The notes under the pieces were generated by a model that worked only from the letters and a program-made list of their open reading frames with translations, did no database searches and was not told the origin of the DNA. From Protopterus annectens (Eukaryota > Chordata > Ceratodontiformes > Protopteridae): DNA of 64,000 nucleotides. The stretch covers positions 1,753,111,416 through 1,753,175,415 of the forward strand of contig NC_056725.1 of the NCBI RefSeq assembly GCF_019279795.1. Reading direction: 5' to 3'. Below, in pieces: positions 36,140-48,283 of the stretch (positions are counted from its first letter, which is position 1; the number at the start of each line of letters is the position of its first letter). Position numbers and translations under genes: made by a program.

Positions 36140-37010
36140 TCTGCCTACTTCGAATTTCTGTTTTTAGTTAAGCTTACATGTGGCAATCGATTAGATTTGT
36201 AAAGTGTTAAAAACTCCTGGGGCAATGAATAGCTTATTACACTGTTTCCTTCTGTGTCCCAGTACAAATTCCGTAATACTAACCTATTAGCGTGGTTTTT
36301 AAACAACTCTTGCTCATATTCTTTGTCAGGTCCTGGTCTATTACAGTAATATAGAGTACAATGCAACAAATGCTGTTTGTCAGTGTCAAGGGAGGGGGAT
36401 TTGCTGATGGCTACGTTCATCAGTTCTTCAGTTACTACCCCTGGACCATTCGTAACTAAGTCCTTGCTGTACCAGTAATATGTTTCACCCTCCAGTCGCA
36501 CCACAAAAGTATCCATTTGTCGCTGTGCTTCCATACCCTGCATGGTTGGAACTACGGCTATGCCAAATATCTGAATCAAGTCTCTGCCCAAGAGATTTAC
36601 TGGGCATTTTGCAGAAACAACAAATTTGCTTTTCTTGGTCATTCTTGAAATGGGATCAGTTATTGCTATGTCATGGGAGAGTGGCTCCTGATACAGCTGT
36701 CCATTAGCTGCTTTCACTAATATGTAATCTGGTGATTCCGAATCTTCTGGGAGTTTGGAAGGATGTATCAGGGTCCATGAAGCCCCTGAGTCACACAGAA
36801 ATTTTACTTCCCTCCCCTCTACCAGAAGCGTAACTTCCGGTTTTGTGTCTGCTAAGTAGAGCTCTAGGCTCAATAATGCTAAGTCCAAAATTTCATTTTC
36901 TTCATCATCTATGAATTCATGTACATCCTCTATCCCTTCACTCACATCCTCTACCCTTGCTACCACATTTGCATTTATCTTTCCCTGTCTATTCTCATTC
37001 AATAATTCCT
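36140..37010 (-). pseudogene. Retroviral protease and flanking pol start
   Basis: The aspartic-protease active-site motif FLCDSGASWTLIH is clear, followed by a flap-like KAANGQLYQ region and the C-terminal LLGRDLI motif. The enzyme cuts the Gag and Pol polyproteins. Downstream residues lead into RT. Confidence 0.85.
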
Positions 37011-37019
37011 GACTATCAT

Positions 37020-38445
37020 ATAGTCATTCCTCACCCTCCTTATCTTCTGTAGTTACCTTTTTATTTAGCTTGCAATCCCTTGCCAAATGTCCCATTTTCC
37101 CGCATTTAAAACATTCACCCCTTTTCTTTCTTTCTTCAAAATCTTCTGATTGTTTATCAGATTGTTTGTTTCCCTGGGCATTTTTCTTACCCTTTTTCCC
37201 GGTCTGTACTACAAAGACTTCTGACTCATCTTCTACTGCAAATACTTGAGCTTTCTTTTTCCTTTTGCTATTAAAATGCCTTTCGGCATGTCTTGCTTAA
37301 TCAAGTAATGACTGTAATCTACTTGTACGATGATCTACCATGTGCTTTGTAATAAAGCTGCTAATTGGGGTAATACTGCCTTTTAAGAATGCATTCTTTA
37401 GCTGTTTCTCATATGGGGAATCATGCATTTGATCTTCAGGTACCTGCATTCCGCAATGATTATTAAAATATTCTAATAGTCCAGCATAATATCTATCAAC
37501 AGTTTCACCTTCTTGTTTTATGCACTGATTAATGCAAGTCCAATCAGCCCTAGGCTTCCATTTTTCAGAGATTCGGTCCATCAGACCTTTTACTCTGTTG
37601 TCCAGTTCTGCATTACTATGTGGGAGTGGTCTGAGTTCTGCGTCATGGGGATTCCAGTTGCCACTGATCATGTGCCAATCTGGACCTACAATTTGCCTAA
37701 CTACTTTTTCTACTTCTTCTCCATTGAAATGGTAACTTAACCTCATGCCCTGTAAGTCTTCTAAGAATTTTCTAAAATTAACTTTCGGATGGGGAATTCC
37801 CTCTGTGGCTTTCTGGATATCTTCCGGTGTCCACGGTCTATAAACTAAGAGAGTCGGATCCTGTCCTGCCTGTCCTGCCTGTGTATTTGGTACTTCTATG
37901 AGTGGACATATTTCTTCCTCACCCATAGCTTGTGAATTTCTATTCATTTCATATAATTCAATCTCCCCTCTCAAGTTACGTGTTCATGACCTAGTCTCGA
38001 TAGGATCCCTGACAAATGGTTTTGATTTTGCAGGAACAGCTGGGTATAGCGGAGGTGGATCAGCTTGTCCACTCGCTTCATATTCTGGTAAGGGGAGCGG
38101 AGTGGGTGGAGGAGGGGCTGTTGCTATTACCAAGTTATTATCTTCTTTGTCCAAGAACATTGCTTTTGAATTTTTAATCTTTTGTTCCTTGCAATTTGCT
38201 TCCTCAAGCCACCTATGTGCCTGAGGAACTCCTAATTGCCGTTGCTTTTTTAGCTGACCTTTCGCGTCTGTTTTAAGTTGTCTGATGAGTTTAATAAGTG
38301 AAGATGTACCTAAATTACCATCAAATTTGTATTTATCAACCCATTTCGTATAGTACTTAACATTATCGGCACGCTGTAATTGCATATATTTCACGTCTTC
38401 GGTTAGGGATGGGTCTCGGGAACTTTTCGTGCACTGATTTCCCAT
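37020..38445 (-). pseudogene. Retroviral gag region
   Basis: Opens with MGNQCTKSSRD, a glycine-2 myristoylation context for matrix. A proline-rich segment has PPPLYPAVP, which contains a PPXY late-budding motif. A capsid (p30-like) stretch follows with RPWTPEDIQKATEGIPHP and WTCINQCIKQEGETVDRYY. Near 37075-37120 a nucleocapsid zinc knuckle reads CFKCGKMGHLARDC (CX2CX4HX4C). This is the order of gamma-type Gag with one knuckle. Broken in this copy. Confidence 0.88.
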
Positions 38446-38869
38446 GTTGCCTTAGCTAAGCTGTAAATTGTTACGTAACCCTTCTTATCACGTGGTACCA
38501 TGATTTTACACCTTTTCACAGTTTATCTAGAATAACTGTCTACCTATTCTGTTTCCCTGATCTATGACAAGACAGTATTTTTTTGTCCCTGATCTGCACA
38601 TGCAAATCTCCCTGACAAAAAGTTCTGTAACTAGTCCCTGATCTAAAACAGAAAAAAGGTAAATTTCTCCTTACCCGACCCTCCGTGAGTTGATCCACTG
38701 GATCACTGACTCGTCCTCCAATCCCAGATCAGAAACAGTGGCTGGCCTCTTTCGAATGACAATTCAGTCGGAGGTCTTTCAAAACAGAAGAGCTGATTTG
38801 GCCGCTTCTCCGTACGGGTACATGCCACCGGGACCAATTCTGACCTAGGCCTAGAGTGAGAGGTACTTT
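38446..38869 (-). other. Retroviral 5' leader
   Basis: The untranslated stretch between primer site and gag start. This is where packaging and splice-donor signals would lie; none is called individually. Confidence 0.6.
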
Positions 38870-38885
38870 CCGGTCCGAAGGACCA
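38870..38885 (-). other. Primer-binding site resembling the tRNA-Tyr 3' end
   Basis: Minus strand TGGTCCTTCGGACCGG begins three bases after the 5' LTR. From memory, the complement of the vertebrate tRNA-Tyr 3' end starts TGGTCCTTCGAGCCGG, differing at two positions. The other tRNA ends I can recall fit less well. Confidence 0.68.
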
Positions 38886-38888
38886 AAC

Positions 38889-39647
38889 TGTCAAAGGAAA
38901 AATATACTTTAAAAATGATCAAAACATGGTAGGTTCAGGTTAAGGCACTTTAATCTTGCAGCAAGGAGACAAAAACGTGCTATTACAGAGTTTGTCTAAC
39001 TAGAAACAGGAAATACTTTCATTTTTATACACTTTCTAATAAGACATTGCCTAGCAAGCTGACGTAGCAAATTACAAGTCTTTTCATCATCACTTATTGA
39101 CCATTAGTCTCATGAATTTCTGCTGATTTATCATTTTTTGTTAGAAACTTCCTAAGAAAACAACGTGGCCTTTGTTACCACCGGTTAGATACATGTTATG
39201 TTACCATTCAAGGTACTATGGCTAATTCAAGCACAAAGCTAGCAGTTCATTTCTCTAATAATCCTTTGTCTACATTATCTCTAAGCTTCTGCAGCTGTAC
39301 ATGTTCTCATACTTCGAAAAGAGCTGATTGTTTAGAATCATTACATTTACAGGATATAGCATTGTTCATTCATTCACTCCTGACCTAGCAGATAAGCACC
39401 TGCTTCTCAAGTACATTTCCAAAAGGCATAAACATGAATATTGCTGTGCTAGCAATTACTAGGTCAGAGAGCATCTTGCAAGTTTCAGAAAACACACTGC
39501 AGTTTCAAAAAGCATCTTTTCAGTCTCATATGAAACTCAATTTATATATATAAAACAGTGCATATAAAATAGAATGAAAAACGTGTTAACTCATTTAGCT
39601 TCTAATTAGCATTAAGCATACACACATTAATACATATTTTTCTGACA
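38889..39647 (-). repeat. 5' LTR
   Basis: 759 bases, about 96.5% like the 3' LTR by eye. Flanked on the right by ATTCT, the same five bases that precede 30531. Confidence 0.95.
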
Positions 39648-40985
39648 ATTCTAATTCCTTTCTAGATTTTTTTCCAGCACCCACACCCTCACCCAAAATA
39701 GTTCTGTGGTAAAAGGACAGTTCATCAGGGTGGTGAGAATGGTCTCTTACAACAATGATTTTTGGAGGTATGTAATCTGTTGGAGGGGATGTTCATTAAG
39801 AGAGGTTATCCATCCAGTTTTGTGGCTGAACTCAAAAATTAGGTTACCACAAAAAGGAATAGGAAGATTTTTAACCCTTCATTGGGGGGATCTATTTTTA
39901 GGAACATTGTCAATCTCCCTCAGAATTGTTCAGAGAACTCTAGTTTATATTTGGCCTCCTTTATTACAAATTTCAATTTGGACAGTGATGTTATTCGGTG
40001 GATTTTAAGCAAGAACTGTCTGTTACTTAAAGAAAGCTCAGATTTACAATGTGTGGTTTCTAGTAAACCAAAAATTGTGTTTCAAAGAGGAAAAAAAACC
40101 TAAAAAATATCTTTCAAGAAATGGTAATTGACAAGGAAAGGAAGAATGAAATAAGGAGAATGAATGTGTGGCCAATGTAATTTTTGTAAATGGATCCATA
40201 TTGGAGACTCCTTTACTATTACAGGGAGATGTTATTCTACAAAGGGGAAATTTGACTGTCATAGCAGTTGTTTAGCTTATGATGCTTTATGCCAAGGTTG
40301 CTGTTGTTTTTATATTGGCAAGATTGAATGGATGTTAAAAGATCAGACGTATGAACACTTGTATGTTATCACTCACAAAAAACATTTAATGCCTTGGCTA
40401 AGCACATTATGGATTTCGACCATAGTTTTAAATTCATGGTGGTGGAACAGTTGCCAAAAAATCTGAGAGGTGGACCATGGCAGCTACTTCTTGAAGTAAG
40501 AGAACTCTATTGGTAACTATTAACTAATGCCGATGACTGGCCAGGACTTAATGAGTTAACCTCGATCTCTACTATTTTAAAACTTAAATATTTATAAAGA
40601 TAGAGCTTAATTAGAGATTGTGTTACATTTTAATTGAAATACTTAACTTATGTTTTTTAGTCTTTTAATTTTTTAACAGTATGTGGTCTATGGTGGGGCA
40701 GTATAGTTGTTTAAAGTAGTATTGCTTTAAAGTTTTCTGGATCTGGTTTTGTAATTACATGACATGATTCCCTTCATTATGTATTTTACTTGGAGTGTTA
40801 CTTGTAAGTATTTCATCTGATGAAGTCTTAGATAATCAACAGGGTGAAAGTGCTCATCTGTTACTATCTGTTATCAGGTTGTCATTGTTTTTTTTTGCGT
40901 GTATATTAAAAGGTTTTAACATGTGAATCAGGTTCTGTTTGATGTTGTAGGTTTAGCTGCCTCTCATTGATGTGCGTGTTTTTAT
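39648..40985 (+). mobile_element. Penelope-like element (right copy), 3' part
   Basis: This plus-strand segment aligns with the reverse complement of the left copy (about 27480-28870) and carries the C-terminal GIY-YIG-type motif CCCFYIGKIEWMLKDQTYEH at 40300-40360, preceded by CGQCNFCKW. Downstream DNA (ATCTGATGAAGTCTTAGATA, then CTGCCTCTCATTGATGTG) is the shared 3' region. Several frameshifts are present. With the left copy it forms a head-to-head inverted pair. Confidence 0.8.
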
Positions 40986-42824
40986 TACTTGATACTGAAC
41001 TGAGTTTTGCTGGTGAATTGAAGTGATCATTTGTATTAGTGAGCAGTTAGCCACCTGTGTAAGTAGTATTATAGTGAACCAAATTATTTCACCTAAAAAA
41101 TCTGAGTGTAAGAACACCATTAAAAGTTAATTACTCTAAGAGTAATACAAATCAAAAAGTTCAACAAAATAACATTTTACTGTCAAATATGTTACAGATC
41201 TCAAAATAAGCCCTTTTAAGCAACATATTAAACATTTCCTCCCATAAAAGAATTATGCAAACTTCTTGATTCATCTGAAGGTCACAAAACAGTATTATGT
41301 GCTCCATATACTTATTGTGTCTTTGCATATATTAACTGTTATTTATTAATGTATATTGTCCTTTGGCCTGAGTTGTGAATGAAAATGATTTCTGGAGTAA
41401 CTGACCTACCCATATAACAAATGAAAATAAATAAATAAGCTGTTCAAATGAGCAGTATTGCTTTGTCAGTAGGAAAAAAAACATAATTCAGGAGACAATA
41501 CCATTCAGAAGTATATAGCTAACCATGGACATACACTACTTAACAGAACTATGTAGAGTCGATAAAAAGGCAGTTTATATGTGCATGGGTACTGTTAAAT
41601 TAAGCAGTACAGAAACCTGATCCTTACTGTATGAATGTAGGCATGTTATTTACGCCTGTGTGGGTGCATCATATAACAGACTCAGGAAGACTTACAAAAG
41701 CAACAGGATGCTGGGTGCATGCTGATTTGTGTTGGTTAACTAAATATAAACTGTATTGTGCAAGGAGTGGGAACTGTTGGCAAACTATCTGAATTCTTCT
41801 TATTTAAATTAAATATCACAATGCAGTAAAAGATGTTTATTGCATGCAGCTGGCAAGTACTGTGATTTTGGAAAAAGATCTACAGGCCATAGCATCTCAA
41901 TGTCAATACAAAACATAATAAAGAAAAAAATGCTATGGGTTTTAATGTTGCATTAAAGGGAAACTACAATAAGATTATTAAAAAGTAAATTAATTAAAAT
42001 TATACATCAAAAGAGAAACAAAACGCATAAGCAAGTAAATAACTTTAATGAAGGTTTTCAGAAAGTATTTTGAGGTTTTCCTTTAAGTAAATAATACATA
42101 CATAAGGTATGAGAATCTTGCAAGGATTAATGGTTCCATTTGCCCCATGCTCTCATTCATTAGTAAGAGATGGTTTTATTTCATTGCATTAATATAACAT
42201 TAGCTGCTTAGCAACCAGACAGGAAAACAAAAGTCCAAAGAATCCACAGTCTAAAGGTTTTTGTTAGATAATGACACAAAATTAACAGAAATGAGAATTT
42301 AAGAAAAATGTTAGGATAATCATAATCAAAATTTATGGAAAATCCAGATACCAACATCAGATCTGCTGTCTAGAACAGCTAAAGTTAGACAGATGCAATG
42401 CAGCTGACAGGACAAAGTGAGGCAGAAAATGTTTGCGATCATGCAAGGAATGCAGCTTGTTCCATATTCTACAGCTGCTGAGCTGAGACTGAAAGCACAT
42501 TGTTTTAAAGCTCATTTGTTGTTTCATAATATAAAAACACAAACTACAACGTAAAATGAAAATTATTATTTTAAATTATTAATAAAACAAATGTATAGAC
42601 CTTGGTATGAAGACCTGCCAAACAGAATCAGTCAGTAACAACAGATAATACACAAAGGTATGCCATATGTAACAACTGAGTAACAATACTCTGTACAAAA
42701 ATATATGTACTGCCTTGTCTTCTAAAAGACTTATTATTTATGTGATGGTTTCATACTTATTAAAAGGAAGCAAATATCTCAGCACATATTAATAATTAGG
42801 ACAGCTAGTTTAGACAGATGCTGA
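40986..42824. other. No gene; possible LINE 3' tail at 41335-41445
   Basis: Only an AAATGAAAATAAATAAATAA end with upstream TGGCCTGAGTTGTGAATGAA resembles a LINE 3' terminus, and that weakly. The rest is AT-rich and unrecognised. Confidence 0.4.
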
Positions 42825-43020
42825 GAGGCAGGACATCTGTCTCATAGCTCCTATAGGTACAGGATAAACTCCTGACTTACAATCACTGACTTTCTGAAGA
42901 TTATATGTTGTCCTCATGTTTTTGTTGGCCCTCTATGGATACTACAGTTTTTTCCCACTCCCCAAAAACATGCTGACTTGATTGCCCACAATAAACTGTC
43001 CATATAGTATGTATGATGGG
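42825..43020 (+). mobile_element. Old tRNA-SINE relic
   Basis: Diverged order of the familiar SINE parts: CTCATAGCTCC (head), CTCCTGACTTACAATCACTG, ATGTTGTCCTCATGTTTTTG, and CCCACTCCCCAAAAACATGC. Far more decayed than the SINEs at 5157 and 13921. Confidence 0.45.
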
Positions 43021-43179
43021 TACCCTTGCCATTGTGGCATGGTTTAGTGATTCATGGCCGAAAAATGTCAATTCACAAGAAAAACAAAAAAAAAAAAAAA
43101 ATAGGGCAACTCACCAGCCCACTTAGCAAATCACAAAAACACACATATGCACATGGGCCCCTGCACCACCTTGGTAATA

Positions 43180-43385
43180 CATGCTAACCCTATACCTTAA
43201 CTTAAAAAACTTTCCATAACACTACCATAGAACCAAATAGTCTAAGACACACAAACGCATGCACCAACTCTTCCCTTACCAAAACCTTTCCCTAACCCTA
43301 AAACACACACAATTTCACATTCACAATTTCACATTCACTAAATCTATTCCGTTCCCTAACCTTTACTCTAAACCTAACCCACAAA

Positions 43386-43464
<79 letters not shown>

Positions 43465-43600
43465 ACACACACACACACACACGAACACAGAATGCACAAC
43501 CCACTTACCTATTATGATAAATCAAACCTCCAATAAAACATCCATTCGCTAAACCAGAGGTTTGAACAAACAACTCCTGTACTTCTGGCTGATGACTAAA
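43180..43600 (+). repeat. Dispersed repeat built around an (AC)n run, copy 2
   Basis: CCTAACCCTAAA-type blocks, an (AC)n run at about 43390-43482, then GAATGCACAACCCACTTACC, ATAAAACATCCATTCGCTAA and CCAGAGGTTTGAAC. The same modules in the same order as 11830-12030. Confidence 0.65.
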
Positions 43601-43627
43601 GGAATGCATGACCAAAAACACTGCATG

Positions 43628-43690
<63 letters not shown>
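43628..43690 (+). repeat. (TA)n microsatellite
   Basis: About 31 TA units next to the palindromic repeat. Confidence 0.95.
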
Positions 43691-43698
<8 letters not shown>

Positions 43699-43850
43699 TT
43701 AGGTCAAAAAAGGTGTTTGGTCAGCATCAGTTTAGTCGTCTGCTTTTGGTTGATTAATCAGATGGTCACCAGGTTCTAACATCACACAATTCTTGGGGTC
43801 GGGGAATATTCCCTTTCCTCGATTTTAGACAATCTCAGAGTTAGTATATA
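43691..43850 (-). repeat. Palindrome-bearing repeat, third copy
   Basis: On the minus strand it reads GGGAATATTCCCCGACCCCA, AGAATTGTGTGATG, GACCATCTGATTAATCAACC, AAAAGCAGACGACTAAACTG, ATGCTGACCAAACACC, then (TA)n. These parts follow the same order as 13750-13865. Confidence 0.6.
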
Positions 43851-44621
43851 TAATTAGCAGGCAGTGTGAGTGCATGGGGGCTTTTTTCATTTTTTAATTG
43901 TATTTTATTTTTTTTTTGCATGCACCAAGGCTGTTTCTCAGCACATGCATAATGCTACATCAACATTCATGTTTTCATCGGATCTTGGATACAGTTTTCC
44001 TCGACAAAAAATTCAAATGACAAGTAACATTAGACAATCATAAAAAAATATACATACTGGAAATTTGGCAAACAGACATATTAGCCAACCCTTATAAAGG
44101 ATATACATAGAAATAAGCTGTGGATGTCTTGTCTCTGCATAATTTTGTCATAACAACATTAACCTGACTTTCAAGATTCTAGTGATTACAGTTCTGCACA
44201 GACAAGTCATGGAACCTGCAAGTGTAAAGACTTTACCACACTGCATGTAGCATCATGTAACTCAGAAATACTTATCAGATAAAAGTAACGTACAAAACAG
44301 ATTATGCAGCTGCACTTCCTATAACCTGGGTGCATAGTCTACTGCAGTGTTTCACTCTAATAGTCACAGCTTAAGGAAATGTCCATTGCTCTATCAGTTT
44401 TACCAAGGTATGTCGTGCATAGTACTATTGCAGGATGCATACATTTCATAACCTGCAGAGTAAGCACTTCATCAGAATAAAATTATTCAAGTTATAGCCA
44501 GACACTGCAGTAAACCAAATATTTATCTTACTCCTGTATAACACAGATAATTTTAAATTAATTTGAAACTTAAAAGTTTCAGTGAAGTCTTGGTTCAGGT
44601 ACATGCACTAGTTATTTTCTT
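43851..44621. other. No gene seen
   Basis: AT-rich, with no motif or repeat recognised. Confidence 0.5.
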
Positions 44622-44638
44622 GTACGTTTCATGCATTT

Positions 44639-47563
44639 CTCCTTCTCTTTCGGCTGTTCCCATTAGTGGTCACCACAGCGGATCATCTGTTTCCATTTCT
44701 TCCTGTCCTCTGCATCTTGCTCTTTCACACACCAACCACCTGCATGTCCTCTCTCACCACATCCATAAACCTTATCTTAGGTCTTCTTCTTTTCCTGTTA
44801 CCTGGCAGCTTCATTCTTAGCATCATTTTCCCAATATACTCCGCATCCCTTCTCAGCACATGTCCAAACCAACGCACCTCTCTGACTTTGTCTCCAAACC
44901 GTCCAACCTGAGCTGACTCTCCAATATACTGATTCCTAATCCTGTCCATCCTTGTCACACCCAGTGCAAATCTTAACATCTTCAACTATGCCACGTCAAG
45001 TTCTGACTCCTGCCTTTTTGTCAATGCCACCGTCTCCAACCCGTACAACATAGCTGGTCTCACTACCCTCTTGTAGACCTTCCCTTTCACTCTTACTGGA
45101 ACTCGTCTGTCACAAATCACTCCTGACACTCTTCTCCATCCACTCCACCCTGCCTGTACTCTCTTCTTCACCTCTTTTCCACACTCATCACTACTCTGAA
45201 CTTTTGATCCCAAGTACTTAAACTCATCCACCTTCGTCAGCTCTACTCCCTGAATCCTCACCATTCCTCTATCCTCCTCATTCACACATATATATCTGCC
45301 TTAGTCCTGCTGACCTTCATTCCTCTCCTCTCTAGAGCATATATCCATCTCTCCAGGGTCTCCTCAACCTGGTCCCTACTCTTAATACAGATCACAATGT
45401 CATCTGCAAACATCATAGTCCATGGGGCTTCCTGTCTGATCTTGTCTGTCAACCTGTCCATCACCATTGCAAATAAGAAAGGGCTCAGAGCTGTTCCTTG
45501 ATGTAATCCCACCTCCACCTTAAATGCATATATCACTCCCACTGCAGACTTCACCAGTGTCACACTACCCACGTACATATCCTGTACCACACTTACATAC
45601 TTCTCTGCCACTCCTGACTTCCTCATACAATACCACCACAACTCCTCTCTAGGCACCCTATCATATGCTTTCTCCAAGTCCACAAAGACACAATGCAACT
45701 CCTTCTGACTTTCTCTATATTTCTCCATCAACACTCTCAGAGCAAACATCGCATCCATAGTACTCTTTCCCAGCATGAAACCATACTGCTGATCACTAAT
45801 CATCCCTCCCTTCTTAACCTAGCTTCCACTACTCTTTCAAATAACTTCAAGCTGTGACTGATCAGTTTTATCCCTTTGTAGTTACTACAGCTCTGCACAT
45901 CACCCTTATTCTTAAAATAGGTACCAAAACACTTTTTCTCCACTCCTTGGCATCCTCTGACTTTCCAAGATTTCATTAAACAATCTGGTTAAAAAACCCA
46001 CTGCCATTTCTTCTAAGCACCTCCATGCTTCCACTGGTATGTCATTTGGACCAACAGTCTTTCCATTCTTCATCCTCTTTATAGCTGTCCTGACTTCCTC
46101 CTTGCTAATCTGTTTCACTTCCTGATTCACTATCCCTACATCATCCAACCTTCTCTCTCTCTCTCATTCTCTTCATTTATCAACCCCTCAAAGTACTCTT
46201 TCCATCTGCTCAACACACTCTCCTCGCTTGTGAGAATGTTTCTCTCACTATCCTTTATCACCTTACCTGCTGCACATCTTTCCCAGCTCAGTCCCTCTGT
46301 ATAGCCAGTTGGTACAGGTCCTTTTCTCCCTCTTTAGTGTCCGACCTTTCTTACAACTCTCCATATGCCTTATCCTTAGCCTTTGCCATCTCTCTCTTTG
46401 CCATGCGCCTCATCTCCTTACACTCCTGTCTACTTTCTTCATCTCTCTGACAATCCCACTTCTTTTTTGCCAGCCTCTTCCACTGTATACTCTCCTGTAC
46501 TTCCTCATTCCACCACCAGGTCTCCTTGTCCTCCTTCCTCTGTCCAGCTGTCACACCAAGCACCTCTCTAGCTGTCTCCCTTATCATCTCTGCTGTAGTT
46601 ACCCAGCCATTCGGTAACTCTTCACTGCCCCTCAGTGCCTGTTTTAACTCTTCCCTGAACACCACCTCACACTTACCCTTTTTCTACTTCCGCCATTTGA
46701 TCCTTGGCACTGCTCTCACACTTGTCTTCTTGATCACAAACATCATCCTACAGACCACCATTCTATGCTGCCTAACTACACTTTCCCCTGTCAGCACTTT
46801 ACAGTCTCCAATCTCTTTCAGACTGGCCCTCCTGCATAGGATATAATCCACCTGTGTGCATCTTCCTCCACTCTTGTATGTCACCCTATGTTCCTCCCTC
46901 TTCTTAAAATATGTATTCACCACAGCAATGTCCATCCTTTTCACAAAATCCATTACCATCTGACCTTCTACATTCCTCTCCTTAACACCATACCTGTCTA
47001 TCACTTCCTCATCCCCTCCGTTCCCTTCACCAACATGCCCATTGAAGTCCACTCCAATCACCAGTCTCTCACCCTTGGATACACTCACCACCCCTTCATC
47101 CAACTCACTCCAAAAGTTTTCTTTCTCATCCATCTCACACCCAACTTGCAGAGCGTATGCACTAACAACATTCATCATTACACCATCAATTTCCAGCTTC
47201 ATAAACATCACTCTATTTGACACTCTTTTCACCTCCAAAACACTCTTGGCATACTGTTGCTTCAGGATAGCCCCTACCCCATTTCTCCTCCCATTCACAC
47301 TATGATAGAACAATTTAAAACCACCTCCTATACACCTGGCCTTACTCCCTTCCATCTGGTCTCTTGCACACACAATATATCAACCTTCCTTCTCTCCATC
47401 ATATCAGCTAGCTCTCTACCTATACCAGTCATACTGCCAACATTCAAAGTTCCTACCTTCACTACTACACTCCTAACCTTCCTCCTCTCTTTTTGCTTTC
47501 AGGCATGCCTTCCCCCTCTTCTTCTCCTTCGGCCAATAGTATCCCATTTTCTGCCAGCACCCT
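44639..47563 (-). mobile_element. RTE-clade LINE (Rex3-like), copy 1
   Basis: Flanked by 17-base target duplications GTACGTTTCATGCATTT (44622-44638) and GTAAGTTTCATGCATTT (47564-47580). On the minus strand it encodes an apurinic-type endonuclease (46684-47466) then RT (about 44725-46150) with YGFMLGKSTMDAMFALR, FVDLEKAYDRVPREELWW, KVEVGLHQGTALSPFLFAMV and the catalytic MMFADDIVI. The 2.9 kb length is slightly short of a full RTE (about 3.2 kb). Frameshifts are present in the endonuclease (near 47352, one T fewer than the duplicate) and at several RT points. Its 3' end reads CGCTGTGGTGACCACTAATG and GGAACAGCCGAAAG. Confidence 0.92.
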
Positions 47564-48283
47564 GTAAGTTTCATGCATTTGAATTTTAAAATTCTATGCT
47601 TTTAATACATATATTCATTTTTTGAAAGACTAAAAATGTTATAACATTATAATAGCAACATACATCTAGAACGTGAAACAGAAAAATAAAGATTGATTAA
47701 ATAAGCATCAATACAACAAAGTGTAAATATAACTTTCTTCAGTTGGACCACCTCTGGGTAATCTTAAGAGCATGAGTCTTAAGTTGTTTGGAATAGGATG
47801 CATATGGTATTACTTGAAAGAAAACAGTCCGTAGATGTGTTGCATTGGTATATGAAGAGCTTTTGTAAGTCTTAATTGTATATAAAGGTTAAAAATAAAC
47901 ATTTAAATACATAATTTATTTCTAATGTTAACTGTAACAAAATTAAATATGTAATAAAATTGTTAAATAATTATGTCAAAGTTCAGTTTGGTACAAAAGA
48001 AAATACAAATCTTTAGTAGTAATATGTTCTGGCATTCAAAGATCATATATAGTTTAATTTGATATTTTTTTTAGCAAAGAGGTATATGACTTCTTAGTAT
48101 AATGATATTGTATGATGATACTGCACAGTATCAAAGACGTTCCTAATACATTTTTCTTTTCTTTTTTCTCATCTTTTCCACACTCATCACTACTCTGAAC
48201 TTTTGATCCTAAGTACTTAAACTCATCCACCTTCGTCAGCTCTACTCCCTGAATCCTCACCATTCCTCTATCCTCCCTCTCAT

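Larger units (their letters stand above)
30531..39647 (-). mobile_element. Class I (gamma-like) endogenous retrovirus, near full length
   Basis: The element is 9117 bp, with two 759-bp LTRs (TGTCA...TGACA ends), a tRNA-Tyr-like primer site, gag, protease, RT, RNase H, integrase, envelope and polypurine tract in standard order on the minus strand. Target duplication ATTCT flanks it (30526-30530, 39648-39652). It sits inside a Penelope-like element. The LTRs differ at about 25-30 sites by eye, about 3.5%, implying an insertion some millions of years old. It is a fossil with roughly five or six breaks but long reading stretches remain. The env-pol family is the same as that of 1-4092. Confidence 0.93.

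Noticed and set aside
43259-43552. His/Thr-repeat and Val/Cys-repeat reading frames at (CA)n and (TG)n tracts here and at 7613, 11855, 12166 and 23144
   Set aside because: Microsatellite translations without conserved flanks.
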